Notes: generated by a model not told the origin, from the sequence alone. A stretch of DNA of 64,000 nt from Pseudomonas spelaei (GCF_009724245.1 NZ_WNNK01000017.1:84999-148998), one strand, 5' to 3'; shown: positions 33,125 through 44,312, counted from the stretch's first letter. Program-made: numbers and translations.

Positions 33125-35881
33125 TCAAAATTTGTATTCGAGCATCCCGCTCAATGTGCGACCGCGGGCCAGGCTCAGGTTATTGGCATCGCCCATGGCG
33201 ACGAAATAGGCTTCATCGGTGGCGTTTTCCAGGGCCATGGCGATGTTCAATTGGTCGGTCATCCAGTAGCTGGCGTACAGGTCGTAGACGGTGTATTTGG
33301 GCCACGTCGCCTGGTCGATGAACTGGTAACCCTGGCTGTTCAGGTTTTCACCATTGCCCGAGCTGTAGCGCACGCGCATCCCGGTATCCAGGCGTTTGTC
33401 GAGGAACCTCGCACCGACGGTCAGCGAGCCGCGATCGGCGGGCATGTAGGTGGCGTTACCCATGATCCGGCCGCAACTTTCCTTGGCGTTGGCCACCGGG
33501 TCGTCCAGCACTTCATAGGTGGTGACTGGCCGGATACCGATGCGGCCGTTGGGCAACGTATAGCGTTCAAGCCGGGTGGTACTCGGGCCGTTTTTCTTGG
33601 CGCCGCCCAGGTAATAGTTCTTTGAGCAGAAGTCATTACTGCCAATCATGTGGGTGTAGCTGAGGTTGGTATAGGCGCGGCCCATGTCATAGTTGAGCTG
33701 GTATTCCACGCCCTTGAAGCGTGTGTCGTTGAGGTTGTTGGTGTACGCCATGATGCCGTTGAAACCGCCCACCGACGTTTCCGGCAAGCTCACACTGGTG
33801 TTGAGGAAGGAAAAATTTTCGATCTTGGTATCGAAGTACGCCACCTTGATGCCCAGTCGATCGTTATTGAAAAACAACGATTCCTTGAGCACGTTCAGGC
33901 CCACTTCCCAATCGCGAGATTCCTCTGGCTTGAGGTACGGATTGGGGAATACCCGCTCACCCGACCCACCGCCGTGAGGCCGGCCGCTCATGAAGGTTTC
34001 CGTGACAGCCGGTGGCCGCCAGCCCTTGCCCCAGCGGGTATACAGTTGCAACCAATCGACCCCGGGCTTGATACCGATACCGAAGGTGGGGGAAAAACGC
34101 CCTTCCTCACGGTCGATATCGAAGATGTCCTCGACCCGCTTGGCGCCCACGGTACTGGAGTAAAAACGGTCACGCTTGTACAGGGTCATGCCCGTGACGC
34201 CCTCCAGCCGATAGCGGTCGTAGCGCAAGCCCGCGTCAAGGGTCAGCCAGTCGTCGTACTCGTATTGCAGATTGTTGAACAGGCTGGCAATGGTGCGCTT
34301 GCCAGCCGGATCGGCGCCAGCAGCATAGGGCAGAGAGCCGAAATTGTTGGTGTTGGTGGACTCGATCTTGTTGGTCCGCGGCTTGAATTTGTCCTGGTAC
34401 ATCTCCAGGCCGTAGTTCCAACTCAAATGGCCGAAACGCTCCAGGTCGAATCGTGAGGTGTTGTCAGCTTGCAGGCCCCAAGTGTCGGTCTGGAAATGGT
34501 CGGTATAGCCCGGGGTGTAGTTGCCGGAACTGAGGGACGCGGTGTTCGGCGAATTGGCCCGATCCAGTTGCGTGCTGACATAGTAGGCCTTGGCCTTGAA
34601 ATCGATCAGCGGGTTGTCCGGGCTGTAGCTGTAATCCAGCGCGACGTTTTTCGCGTTGAGGTTGTTTTTGCTGTTACGCAGGTAATACGTGCTCTGCAAA
34701 TCGTCGGCGATATAGCCCCAGGCATCATTGCTGTCGCTGTCGCTTTCCAGGTAGCTCAGTTGCACCCGCTGATCGTTGGGCAGGTTGAGTCCGAACTTGG
34801 CGATCTGCGAGCGGGTCACGCTGCCCGTATCGCCGACTTCGCTATTGAGCCAATCCTTGAACGCCTCGGGTGCGTACTTCTTGGCCCGCAGGTTGCTGCC
34901 CAGGTTGTCGGCGTTGTGAGTGCCACCCCGGTAATTACCAAAGTGCCGCTCGCTGTAACCCAGCAACACGTCACCACGCTCATCACCAAAAGCGAACACA
35001 CCGCTGCCGTTGAAGTTCGTGCCATTGCCCATTTCACCCAGGCCGTTGCCGGCACGAATACGCCCGCCGTACGCCTTGCCATCGGTGAGAAACTCGCTGG
35101 CCTCCAGGGTCTTGAAGGTAGCGATCCCGCCGAGCACCGCCGCGCCGCCCATGCCCGACTGACTGCCCTTGTCGATCTCTACACTGGAAACAAACTCCGG
35201 ATCGATTAGCATCGTGCCATTGCGTTGCTGGTGGCCGTTGACGTTGAAGTTCTGGCGCATGCCGTCGATGTTCATGTTGACCCGGCCGTAGTCCTGCACA
35301 CCGCGAATGTTCACCGACAGGCCCGGGTCGCGCTGATTGACGGCGGTGTAGACACCGGCAGTTTCTTCCAGCATGTCGGCGGCGTGCCGAGGTGGGCGTT
35401 TATCGATCTGATCGCGGGTGATCACCGCAACGGAGCGCGGTGTCTGGTACACCCAATCGCTGGCCTGCCCTTCGTTGTGGCCGGTGATGGTGGTGGTACC
35501 CAGGGCCATGGCGCCGCCATGTTCGGCACTGACGCGGTTCAACGTAACCTGGCGTTCACCCGTAAACCGGTATTCAACCGGCGCACTGCCCAATAAACGG
35601 GCCAAGCCCTCCTGAGCGCTGTAACGCCCCTTGAGCGCGAGGCTCTGCAGGCCTTGCAGGCGTGCACTGTCGAACAGCACTTGCACACCGGCCTGGTCAG
35701 CGAAGGACAGCACCGCGCTGCCCAGAGATTGAGCGGGGACATCGAACATCAATATGGCGGGCCGCGAAACTTCCTCCGGGGGGTCGGCGGCATACGCCTG
35801 ACCCGCCGTGACAAACAGCCCCAAGTGAACGGCAAGGGCCACCCGGCTACCGGTGGTGCGCACCCTGATGATTGCAGACAT
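33125..35881 (-). CDS. hasR: TonB-dependent haemophore receptor HasR
   Basis: This 918-residue outer-membrane receptor takes haem from HasA. After a signal peptide (to about AYAADPP) comes a periplasmic signalling STN domain (about 50-110), which talks to the anti-sigma HasS, then the plug (about 155-260, DMLEETAGVYTAVNQRDPGL) and a 22-strand barrel. The NPYLKPEESRDWEVG segment and C-terminal aromatic Phe (LSGMLEYKF) are typical. It is preceded by a 135-base gap that should hold the HasI-dependent promoter; a nine-base inverted repeat CTTCGTTAT/ATAACGAAG bounds that gap. Confidence 0.95.
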   Translation of the reverse strand: MSAIIRVRTTGSRVALAVHLGLFVTAGQAYAADPPEEVSRPAILMFDVPAQSLGSAVLSFADQAGVQVLFDSARLQGLQSLALKGRYSAQEGLARLLGSAPVEYRFTGERQVTLNRVSAEHGGAMALGTTTITGHNEGQASDWVYQTPRSVAVITRDQIDKRPPRHAADMLEETAGVYTAVNQRDPGLSVNIRGVQDYGRVNMNIDGMRQNFNVNGHQQRNGTMLIDPEFVSSVEIDKGSQSGMGGAAVLGGIATFKTLEASEFLTDGKAYGGRIRAGNGLGEMGNGTNFNGSGVFAFGDERGDVLLGYSERHFGNYRGGTHNADNLGSNLRAKKYAPEAFKDWLNSEVGDTGSVTRSQIAKFGLNLPNDQRVQLSYLESDSDSNDAWGYIADDLQSTYYLRNSKNNLNAKNVALDYSYSPDNPLIDFKAKAYYVSTQLDRANSPNTASLSSGNYTPGYTDHFQTDTWGLQADNTSRFDLERFGHLSWNYGLEMYQDKFKPRTNKIESTNTNNFGSLPYAAGADPAGKRTIASLFNNLQYEYDDWLTLDAGLRYDRYRLEGVTGMTLYKRDRFYSSTVGAKRVEDIFDIDREEGRFSPTFGIGIKPGVDWLQLYTRWGKGWRPPAVTETFMSGRPHGGGSGERVFPNPYLKPEESRDWEVGLNVLKESLFFNNDRLGIKVAYFDTKIENFSFLNTSVSLPETSVGGFNGIMAYTNNLNDTRFKGVEYQLNYDMGRAYTNLSYTHMIGSNDFCSKNYYLGGAKKNGPSTTRLERYTLPNGRIGIRPVTTYEVLDDPVANAKESCGRIMGNATYMPADRGSLTVGARFLDKRLDTGMRVRYSSGNGENLNSQGYQFIDQATWPKYTVYDLYASYWMTDQLNIAMALENATDEAYFVAMGDANNLSLARGRTLSGMLEYKF

Positions 35882-36016
35882 CTTCGTTATCCCTTCGCTG
35901 ACCGCTCTTTTATGCGAATACTTCTCAACTAGAAAGACGTGTCAGGGCCAGGAAGTCAGTAAGGTTTTTTGAAGATTCTTTCGGAAGGAGGGAAATAACG
36001 AAGCCGGAAACTGACG

Positions 36017-37021
36017 TCAGTAGATAAGGCTGACACCGGCCAGATCGAACCGCTTGACCTGCAACTCTTCGGTCAAGGTGCCCAAGGCGGCGTCGAGCAT
36101 GTCGAGGCGGAACACCCCGCTGACCTCGCGATCAGCCAAGTCTGCGTTGGTCAACACCACGCGACCGGGGCGATAGCGGTTAAGTTGCTCGATCACCTTG
36201 GTCAACGGCAGGCGATCAAACACCAGCACGCCGCGGCGCCAACTGGTGGCACGTTGCAGGTCCAGAGTGTCGAGGGTCGTCACCCCGTCCCGGGGGCTGT
36301 AGCGTACCGCCTGTCCTTCCTTGAGAATCGCGTCGGTCGAGCCCTTTTGCGGCGGCGCATGCAGCGTCACTGCCACGCTGTGTTGCAGCACGCCGACCCA
36401 GGCCTGCTGATCGTCCTCGCGCCCGACCACAAACCGCGTGCCCAAGGCGCGGGTTTGACCGCTGGCGCTCTGCACCACAAAGGGCCGGGTTTCGTCACCC
36501 GTCATCGGCGCCACGTCAAAAATCGCCGAGCCGGCCAGCAGACTGATGCGCCGCTGGGTTGCGTCGAAGTCCAGGCGAATCGCGCTGGAGGAATCCAGCT
36601 CGACAGTGCTGCCATCCGCCAAATGCACGGTGCGGACTTCGCCCTTATGGGTCAGGTAGTCGGCTTGCGTTTGCAACAACGCCTCCGGCCCGCGCACCCA
36701 CCCAACGCCGACCACCACCAGCAACAGCGCGACACTCGCCGCCACGCGCCAGCTTCTGCGGCGAGGGGAACGCCCCATGGGCCCACTGACAGCATCAGGA
36801 CGTTGGCGCGAGGCAAGTGCTGCCGGATTGTGATGCGCGTCACCCAGCGCGGCCCACGTCTGCTCGGCGTACCGCAGGGCCGATTCATGGCGGCTGTCCC
36901 GGGCAATCCAGTGCCGCAGTTCAGCCTGTTCGTGCTCATCAAGGGCACCGGCGTGCAAGCGCACCGCCCATTCGGCAGCCGCCTCGGTAATGCTGTGCTG
37001 TTGCGGACCCTGGCTATTCAC
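36017..37021 (-). CDS. hasS: FecR-type anti-sigma factor HasS
   Basis: The 334-residue inner-membrane regulator has the usual parts: a cytoplasmic DUF4880 region (about 10-55, AAEWAVRLHAGALDEHEQAEL), one membrane span (about 92-108), a periplasmic FecR domain (about 130-235, TVHLADGSTVELDSSSAIRL) and a C-terminal secretin/TonB short domain. It holds HasI inactive until the HasR STN domain signals haem-loaded HasA. The start is a GTG at 37021. It lies 61 bases after hasI. Confidence 0.92.
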   Translation of the reverse strand: MNSQGPQQHSITEAAAEWAVRLHAGALDEHEQAELRHWIARDSRHESALRYAEQTWAALGDAHHNPAALASRQRPDAVSGPMGRSPRRRSWRVAASVALLLVVVGVGWVRGPEALLQTQADYLTHKGEVRTVHLADGSTVELDSSSAIRLDFDATQRRISLLAGSAIFDVAPMTGDETRPFVVQSASGQTRALGTRFVVGREDDQQAWVGVLQHSVAVTLHAPPQKGSTDAILKEGQAVRYSPRDGVTTLDTLDLQRATSWRRGVLVFDRLPLTKVIEQLNRYRPGRVVLTNADLADREVSGVFRLDMLDAALGTLTEELQVKRFDLAGVSLIY

Positions 37022-37082
37022 GTGTGAATCTCAAACTCTCGTTATGTACGCTGTGACGTTTGACCTTGAATTCTTCGGTAAT

Positions 37083-37604
37083 TCATTCGTCAGTTGGCAT
37101 TACCTCTTCGTCCTGCAAGCGTTGCATCACATAGGCCAGGGCCTTGGCCAGATGCTTTTGCACTGAACTGTCGGAAATATCCAGATGCCGGGCGACCTGG
37201 GCATGGGTCATGCCCTCGATACGGTTGAGACGGAAAATCTGCCGGGTTCGCTCCGGCAGTTCCGCCAGTGCCTGCTTCAATGCCTGTCGCTGTTGCTGCG
37301 CCATTGCCTGAGCCTCCAACCCAGCCACATTATCTTCAATCTCGGCCAGCGCCTCGTGGGGCACGGAGTCAGTCTTGCGCCGCGCTTCCTGACGAATATG
37401 GTCGATCAACAGATTGCCGGCCGTTCGATAGAGATAGCCCCGGGAGTTGTCGATGCGTTCACCGGCAGGCTTTTGGGCCAAGCGCAGAAAACTCTCCTGC
37501 ACCAGGTCCGCGGCCAGCTGCGGGTCGCCCACCCGGCGCGACAGATACCCGCGCAAGGCATCTGCGTGCCGGAGAAACAGGCCCTTGAGATCCATGTCCG
37601 ACAA
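37083..37604 (-). CDS. hasI: ECF sigma factor HasI (FecI-like)
   Basis: The 173-residue extracytoplasmic-function sigma factor has region 2 (DLVQESFLRLAQKPAGERID, SRGYLYRTAGNLLIDHIRQE) and region 4 with a helix-turn-helix (MTHAQVARHLDISDSSVQKH). It should transcribe hasR and hasA after release from HasS. The start is uncertain: TTG at 37604 has GGGAG five bases upstream, while ATG at 37595 (170 residues) has no clear site. A Fur-box-like sequence lies about 50 bases upstream, so iron limitation probably controls it. Confidence 0.92.
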   Translation of the reverse strand: MSDMDLKGLFLRHADALRGYLSRRVGDPQLAADLVQESFLRLAQKPAGERIDNSRGYLYRTAGNLLIDHIRQEARRKTDSVPHEALAEIEDNVAGLEAQAMAQQQRQALKQALAELPERTRQIFRLNRIEGMTHAQVARHLDISDSSVQKHLAKALAYVMQRLQDEEVMPTDE

Positions 37605-37651
37605 ACCGACTCCCTGGTATGGAAAGGAAACAAGCGGACATATTAAGCGTT

Positions 37652-37670
37652 ATCGAGAATTATTTTCAAT
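37652..37670 (-). promoter_or_regulatory. Fur box upstream of hasI
   Basis: GAGAAT-T-ATTTTC (37655-37667) is a 6-1-6 inverted repeat with one mismatch, close to the GATAAT-N-ATTATC form of Fur sites. It lies in an AT-rich promoter region about 50 bases before hasI, as expected for an iron-repressed haem-uptake operon. Confidence 0.7.
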
Positions 37671-37831
37671 TGAAATCAATTCGTGAATGGCGAAAGGTTG
37701 CGTTCATTTCTCGTTCGATAATCGAACAATTACTCACACCCAACGTCGCAACAATTAACTATCTGGTACATTTTGTCCCCGCAGGCTGACGTCGCTCGGT
37801 CCAAGCCAAAAACAACAGTGGAGACACCTTT

Positions 37832-38272
37832 ATGCCCCCCATCGTGCTGGTGCTTAACGGCCCCAACCTGAACCTGCTCGGCACCCGCGAGCCGGCCACT
37901 TATGGCCATGAAACCCTGGCCGACATTGCCGCCCTGTGTGGCCGTAGCGCCGAGCAGTTGGGCCTGAAAGTGGAGTTCCGCCAGACCAACCATGAAGGCG
38001 AACTGCTGGACTGGATCCACGGTGCCCGCACCCGCTGCGCCGGGATCGTGATCAACCCGGCGGCCTGGACCCACACCTCAGTGGCGATCCGCGATGCCCT
38101 GGTGGCCAGTGAGGTACCGGTGATCGAGGTGCACCTGTCCAACGTGCACGCGCGGGAACCCTTTCGTCATCACTCTTTCGTGTCACCGATTGCCAAGGCC
38201 GTGCTCGCCGGATTCGGCAGCCACGGCTACCACCTGGCACTTGAGCATTTCAGCCAGATCTTGAAGAGATGA
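37832..38272 (+). CDS. aroQ: Type II 3-dehydroquinate dehydratase AroQ
   Basis: The 146-residue dodecameric enzyme converts 3-dehydroquinate to 3-dehydroshikimate. Family motifs are LNGPNLNLLGTREPATYG at the start, RQTNHEGELLDWIH, INPAAWTHTSVAIRDAL and EVHLSNVHAREPFRHHS. It leads a two-gene unit with the dehydrogenase, overlapping by four bases. Beside quiC and its TetR regulator it probably serves quinate breakdown, so a biosynthetic AroQ is expected elsewhere. Confidence 0.95.
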   Translation: MPPIVLVLNGPNLNLLGTREPATYGHETLADIAALCGRSAEQLGLKVEFRQTNHEGELLDWIHGARTRCAGIVINPAAWTHTSVAIRDALVASEVPVIEVHLSNVHAREPFRHHSFVSPIAKAVLAGFGSHGYHLALEHFSQILKR

Positions 38273-39135
38273 GTCTTATGCCCCAACGCCGAATTCTGGC
38301 CGGCCTGATCGGCGCCGGCATCCAGGCCTCGCGCACCCCGGCCCTGCACGAGCAGGAAGGTGATGCCCACGGCTTGCGCTACCTGTATCGCCTGATCGAT
38401 CTGGATCAATTGCACCTGGACAGCAGCGCCCTGCCCGACCTGCTCAAGGCCGCTGAACAGATGAGCTTCACAGGTTTGAACATCACCTACCCGTGCAAGC
38501 AGGTGATCCTGCCACTGCTCGACGAACTGTCACCCGAGGCGCGGGGAATTGGTGCGGTCAATACCGTGGTGCTCCACGACGGCAAACGCATTGGCCACAA
38601 CACCGACTGCCTGGGATTCGCCGAAGGGTTCCGCCGAGGCTTGAGTGGCGCGGCGCGCAAGCAGGTGGTGCAAATGGGCGCAGGCGGTGCAGGCGCGGCG
38701 GTGGCTCATGCGTTGCTCAGTGAGGGCGTCGAACGATTAAGCATTTTCGATGTGGACGAAGGCCGCGCCCGAAGCCTGGCCGATAACCTCAACCAGCATT
38801 TCGGCGCCGGCCGAGCCCAGTCGGGCAGCGACTTGCACCACGCCATGGCCGAGGCCGACGGCCTGGTGAACACCACCCCCATGGGCATGGCCAAGTTGCC
38901 AGGTATGCCGGTGCCGCTCGCGACGTTGCGACCTGAGTTATGGGTGGCGGAAATTGTCTATTTCCCGCTGGAAACCGAACTGCTGCGCAACGCTCGGGCG
39001 CTGGGTTGCCGCACCTTGGATGGCGGCAACATGGCGGTGTTTCAGGCGGTGAAGGCGTTTGAGTTGTTCAGTGGCGAAGTGGCCGATGCGGGGCGAATGT
39101 TGGCGCACTTCCAGAGCATGAATACCTCTGTGTAG
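38269..39135 (+). CDS. Quinate/shikimate dehydrogenase, NAD-type AroE homologue
   Basis: The 288-residue AroE-fold protein has the substrate-binding SRTPALHEQE start, the catalytic lysine in NITYPCKQVILP, Asp in GHNTDCLGF and the dinucleotide motif GAGGAGAAVAHAL. After the second strand the sequence is IFDVDEGRA: an acidic residue where NADP-specific AroE has a basic patch, which suggests NAD+ use and a catabolic role feeding 3-dehydroquinate or 3-dehydroshikimate to QuiC. The ATG at 38269 overlaps the aroQ stop; a second ATG lies at 38278. Confidence 0.88.
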   Translation: MSLMPQRRILAGLIGAGIQASRTPALHEQEGDAHGLRYLYRLIDLDQLHLDSSALPDLLKAAEQMSFTGLNITYPCKQVILPLLDELSPEARGIGAVNTVVLHDGKRIGHNTDCLGFAEGFRRGLSGAARKQVVQMGAGGAGAAVAHALLSEGVERLSIFDVDEGRARSLADNLNQHFGAGRAQSGSDLHHAMAEADGLVNTTPMGMAKLPGMPVPLATLRPELWVAEIVYFPLETELLRNARALGCRTLDGGNMAVFQAVKAFELFSGEVADAGRMLAHFQSMNTSV

Positions 39136-39148
39136 AAACCGGATCAAA

Positions 39149-39181
39149 AATGTGGGAGCGGGCTTGCTCGCTCCCACATTT
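39149..39181. terminator. Single-REP hairpin between convergent genes
   Basis: AAATGTGGGAGCG...CGCTCCCACATTT forms a perfect hairpin of about 13 pairs with A and T tracts on either side. It is positioned to end both the aroQ-dehydrogenase unit and the facing tetR gene. It resembles one REP arm rather than a full REPIN. Confidence 0.75.
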
Positions 39182-39195
39182 GTTCTGTGTTGCAT

Positions 39196-39861
39196 TCAGG
39201 CCTGCAGGTAACGCAACACCGACTCGCAAATCATCGCCCTATGCCGCTGCTTGACCGCCTCGTCCGACAACTCGATCTGAAAAATCTCGCTGAAGGTGTG
39301 GCGGTTGGACACGCGATAAAAGCTGAACGAATTGATCAGCAGGTGGACATCCAGCGGCTCCAGGCCTTCGCGAAACACCCCCAACTCTGCCCCTCGGCGC
39401 AAGGTCGCGCCGAGCGCTTCAAGGATGTTGCTGTTCATCGCCTTGATCGCATCAGACTGTTTCACGTACTCGGCGTTGTGGATATTTTCGATGCTGACGA
39501 TCCGCACGAAATCCACATTCTGGTCGTGATGATCAAAGGTGAATTCCACCAAGCGCCGGATGGCTTCCCGAGGCTCCAGCGCCGTCAGGTTCATCCGCGC
39601 TTCGGTGTTGCGAATATCGCCGTAGAGTTTCTCCAGCACCTCGACATACAGCTGTTCCTTGCTGCCGAAGTAGTAATAGATCATGCGCTTGGAGGTATCG
39701 ATGCGCTCGGCAATGGCGTCCACCCGGGCACCGGAGAGGCCCTGCTGGACAAACTCGACAATCGCTTCCTGGAGAATATTCTCGCGGGTCTTCTCCGGAT
39801 TGTTCTTGCGTCCCTTGCGCGGCGTCGATGACGTTGCTGGGCGTTCGGAAGTCGAGTTCAT
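39196..39861 (-). CDS. TetR-family regulator of the quinate/shikimate block
   Basis: The 221-residue regulator has a Lys/Arg-rich N-terminal tail, a TetR helix-turn-helix (about 25-70: ILQEAIVEFVQQGLSGARVD, TSKRMIYYYFGSKEQLYVEV) and an all-helical ligand domain. It is transcribed toward the dehydrogenase gene and lies 71 bases after quiC on the same strand, so it may share the quiC message. The likely operator is the palindrome at 41920-41933 between quiC and the importer. The natural inducer is unknown; 3-dehydroshikimate, protocatechuate, quinate or shikimate are candidates. Confidence 0.88.
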   Translation of the reverse strand: MNSTSERPATSSTPRKGRKNNPEKTRENILQEAIVEFVQQGLSGARVDAIAERIDTSKRMIYYYFGSKEQLYVEVLEKLYGDIRNTEARMNLTALEPREAIRRLVEFTFDHHDQNVDFVRIVSIENIHNAEYVKQSDAIKAMNSNILEALGATLRRGAELGVFREGLEPLDVHLLINSFSFYRVSNRHTFSEIFQIELSDEAVKQRHRAMICESVLRYLQA

Positions 39862-39932
39862 GGTGCGCTCACGGCCATTTATGCAGGCCGTGATTATGGG
39901 CCGCCACGCACGGCGAAGGAAGCACCAAGGCC

Positions 39933-41837
<1,905 letters not shown>

Positions 41838-41919
41838 GGGGTGACTCCCGGCAATAAAGGCAGGTCTTGTTTGCGGCAAATTATTGGCTTCGACTGTCCT
41901 CGGCGTAAATTAAAATGTA

Positions 41920-41933
41920 CCAACCAGTTAGTT
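41920..41933. promoter_or_regulatory. Likely TetR operator between quiC and the importer gene
   Basis: ACCAACCAGTTAGT is a 6-2-6 inverted repeat with one mismatch, of the ACTAAC-N2-GTTGGT kind often bound by TetR repressors. It lies 82 bases before quiC and 159 before the divergent MFS gene in a 255-base AT-richer gap, so one site could control both. Confidence 0.6.
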
Positions 41934-42092
41934 TTATGGGCGATTATCGAACACAATGGCCATTGGCGAATTGACGATTTTTTAGCCACTGCGCACCATC
42001 GACCGCACCTTGAACCGCGCTTTCATTGGACGGGCTCAAGGGATCAAGACCCAGAACACACCATAAAAATTTCAAAAAACGGGTACCTCATC

Positions 42093-43427
42093 ATGCCTTC
42101 GCAAAACTCCGCCGTGGCCGCGCGCCCTGGCATTCCCCATAGCGGCATCGGCGACAAGATTCGTGGTGCCCTGGCCGTCGGCAAGACTCGCTGGGGCATG
42201 CTGGCCCTGGTGTTTTTCGCCACCACCCTGAACTACATCGACCGTGCCGCCCTCGGGGTGATGCAGCCGATCCTGGCCAAGGAAATGAGCTGGACGGCGA
42301 TGGATTACGCCAATATCAACTTCTGGTTCCAGGTCGGCTACGCCATCGGCTTTGTGCTGCAAGGCCGGTTGATCGACCGGGTCGGCGTCAAGCGTGTGTT
42401 CTTCTGCGCGGTGCTGTTGTGGAGCATCGCCACCGGCGCCCACGGCCTGGCCACCTCGGCAGTGGGTTTCATGGTCTGCCGCTTTATCCTCGGGCTGACC
42501 GAAGCCGCCAACTACCCGGCGTGCGTCAAGACCACCCGCCTGTGGTTCCCCGCCGGCGAGCGAGCAGTGGCCACCGGGATCTTCAACGCCGGCACCAACG
42601 TCGGCGCCATGCTCACACCGATGCTGTTGCCGCTGATCCTCCACGTGTGGGGCTGGCAGGCGGCATTCCTGTGCATGTCGGCGCTCGGGGCGATCTGGCT
42701 GATTTTCTGGGGTTTGAAGTACTACAACCCGGAAGAACATCCGAGCGTTAAGCAATCAGAACTGGACTACGTACAGCAGGAAGTTGAGCCGGAACAACCC
42801 CGTGTGCCGTTCAGCCGCATCCTGCGCATGCGCGGCACCTGGGCCTTCGCCCTGGCTTACGCGATGACCGCCCCGGTGTTCTGGTTCTACCTGTATTGGC
42901 TGCCGCCGTTTCTCAACCAGCAATACAACCTGGGGATCAACGTGACCCAGATGGGCATCCCGCTGATCATCATTTACCTGACGGCGGACTTCGGCAGCAT
43001 TGGCGGCGGGATTCTGTCTTCGTTCCTGATCGGCCGTGGGATGAACGCAATCAAGGCGCGATTTGTGTCGATGCTGCTGTTCGCCTGCTGCATCGTCGGG
43101 GTGATCATGGCCGCCGGTTCCAGCCAGCTGTGGGTCGCGGTATTTGCCATCTCCCTGGCCATCGGCGCGCATCAGGCCTGGACCGCCAACATCTGGAGCC
43201 TGGTGATGGACTACACGCCCAAGCACATGATGAGCACGGTGTTCGGTTTTGGCGGCATGTGCGCGGCCATCGGCGGGATGTTCATGACCCAGATCGTCGG
43301 GCATATCCTCACGGTCACGAATAACAACTACACGGTGCTGTTCACCCTGATTCCGGCGATGTACTTCATCGCCCTGATCTGGATGTACTTCATGGCCCCG
43401 CGCAAGATTCCTACCGTCGACGCCTGA
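42093..43427 (+). CDS. MFS transporter, anion:cation symporter type, probable quinate/shikimate importer
   Basis: The 444-residue protein has about twelve spans with the ACS-family features: FATTLNYIDRAALGVMQPIL in span 1, GRLIDRVGVKRVFFCAVLLW after span 2, and RFILGLTEAANYPACVKTTR in span 4. Such carriers import carboxylated sugars and aromatic acids. Divergent placement from quiC and the shared operator suggest quinate, shikimate or 3-dehydroshikimate as substrate. The ATG at 42093 is used because the extra 87 upstream codons overlap quiC and show no membrane or family features. Confidence 0.88.
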   Translation: MPSQNSAVAARPGIPHSGIGDKIRGALAVGKTRWGMLALVFFATTLNYIDRAALGVMQPILAKEMSWTAMDYANINFWFQVGYAIGFVLQGRLIDRVGVKRVFFCAVLLWSIATGAHGLATSAVGFMVCRFILGLTEAANYPACVKTTRLWFPAGERAVATGIFNAGTNVGAMLTPMLLPLILHVWGWQAAFLCMSALGAIWLIFWGLKYYNPEEHPSVKQSELDYVQQEVEPEQPRVPFSRILRMRGTWAFALAYAMTAPVFWFYLYWLPPFLNQQYNLGINVTQMGIPLIIIYLTADFGSIGGGILSSFLIGRGMNAIKARFVSMLLFACCIVGVIMAAGSSQLWVAVFAISLAIGAHQAWTANIWSLVMDYTPKHMMSTVFGFGGMCAAIGGMFMTQIVGHILTVTNNNYTVLFTLIPAMYFIALIWMYFMAPRKIPTVDA

Positions 43428-43433
43428 TTCGAC

Positions 43434-44312
43434 TCAACTGCGCCGCTGCTGCCAGGCAGCGGCCAGGCCGCTCAGGCAAATTACCCCGATCCCGACCACC
43501 GTGGTCAGGTTCGGGGTATGCGCGAACACCAGCCAGCCCAACAACCCCGCAAACACGATCTGGCAATAGCCGAACGGCGCCAACAGGGCCGGTGCCGCAA
43601 AGCGGAACGCCTTGGTCAGCAACAAGTGCGCGGTCATCCCGCAGGTGCCCAGCGCCAGCATCAACACGCCATTCCACAGGCTTGGCACTTGCCAGAAGAA
43701 CGGCACCAGCGCACTCATCACCAAGGTGTTGCACAAACCGGCGAAGAAGTTACTGGTGGTCGGGCTGTCGTACTGGCTGAGGATGCGCGTGAGCAGTTGG
43801 TAGAAGCAGAAAAACAACGCGGAACACAACGGCAGCAACACCGCCGGCGTAAACAGTTCACCGCCCGGGTGAACAATGATCAAGACGCCGACAAAGCCGC
43901 AAATCACCGCCAGCCATTGGCCACGGGTCACGTGCTCGCCCAGCAACGGTACCGACAATGCCGTCACCAGGATCGGCGCCAGGAAGTTGACCGCCGTGGC
44001 TTCGGCCAACGGAATGAATTGCAGGGCCGTGGTGAAGAACAGGCTGGTGCCCAGCAGGCACAAGGCCCGTACCACTTGCAGTCCGGGCCGTTTACTGCGC
44101 AACACCCGCAGCCCGGATTGCGGCAGGAAGATCCCGGCCATCAACAGCGTATGCACCATGTAGCGAGCCCACACCACCATCACAATCGGATAGAAACCGG
44201 CCAGGTATTTGGACAACGCGTCGTGGCTGGAAAACAAAAAGGTCGCCACCACAATCAACAAAATGCCTTTGAGGGGATGGTTGACGCCGGAAAGTGGAGT
44301 ACTGAGGGTCAT
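43434..44312 (-). CDS. EamA/DMT-family transporter
   Basis: The 292-residue inner-membrane protein has ten predicted spans in two EamA repeats. It begins PLKGILLIVVATFLFSSHDA and shows the pattern AEATAVNFLAPILVTALSVP of RhaT/YdcZ-like drug-metabolite exporters. Substrate is unknown. It converges on the importer gene with a six-base gap. The ATG at 44312 (MTLSTPLSG) is preceded by AAGAGAACACA; the open frame is 16 codons longer but lacks a site. Confidence 0.88.
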   Translation of the reverse strand: MTLSTPLSGVNHPLKGILLIVVATFLFSSHDALSKYLAGFYPIVMVVWARYMVHTLLMAGIFLPQSGLRVLRSKRPGLQVVRALCLLGTSLFFTTALQFIPLAEATAVNFLAPILVTALSVPLLGEHVTRGQWLAVICGFVGVLIIVHPGGELFTPAVLLPLCSALFFCFYQLLTRILSQYDSPTTSNFFAGLCNTLVMSALVPFFWQVPSLWNGVLMLALGTCGMTAHLLLTKAFRFAAPALLAPFGYCQIVFAGLLGWLVFAHTPNLTTVVGIGVICLSGLAAAWQQRRS

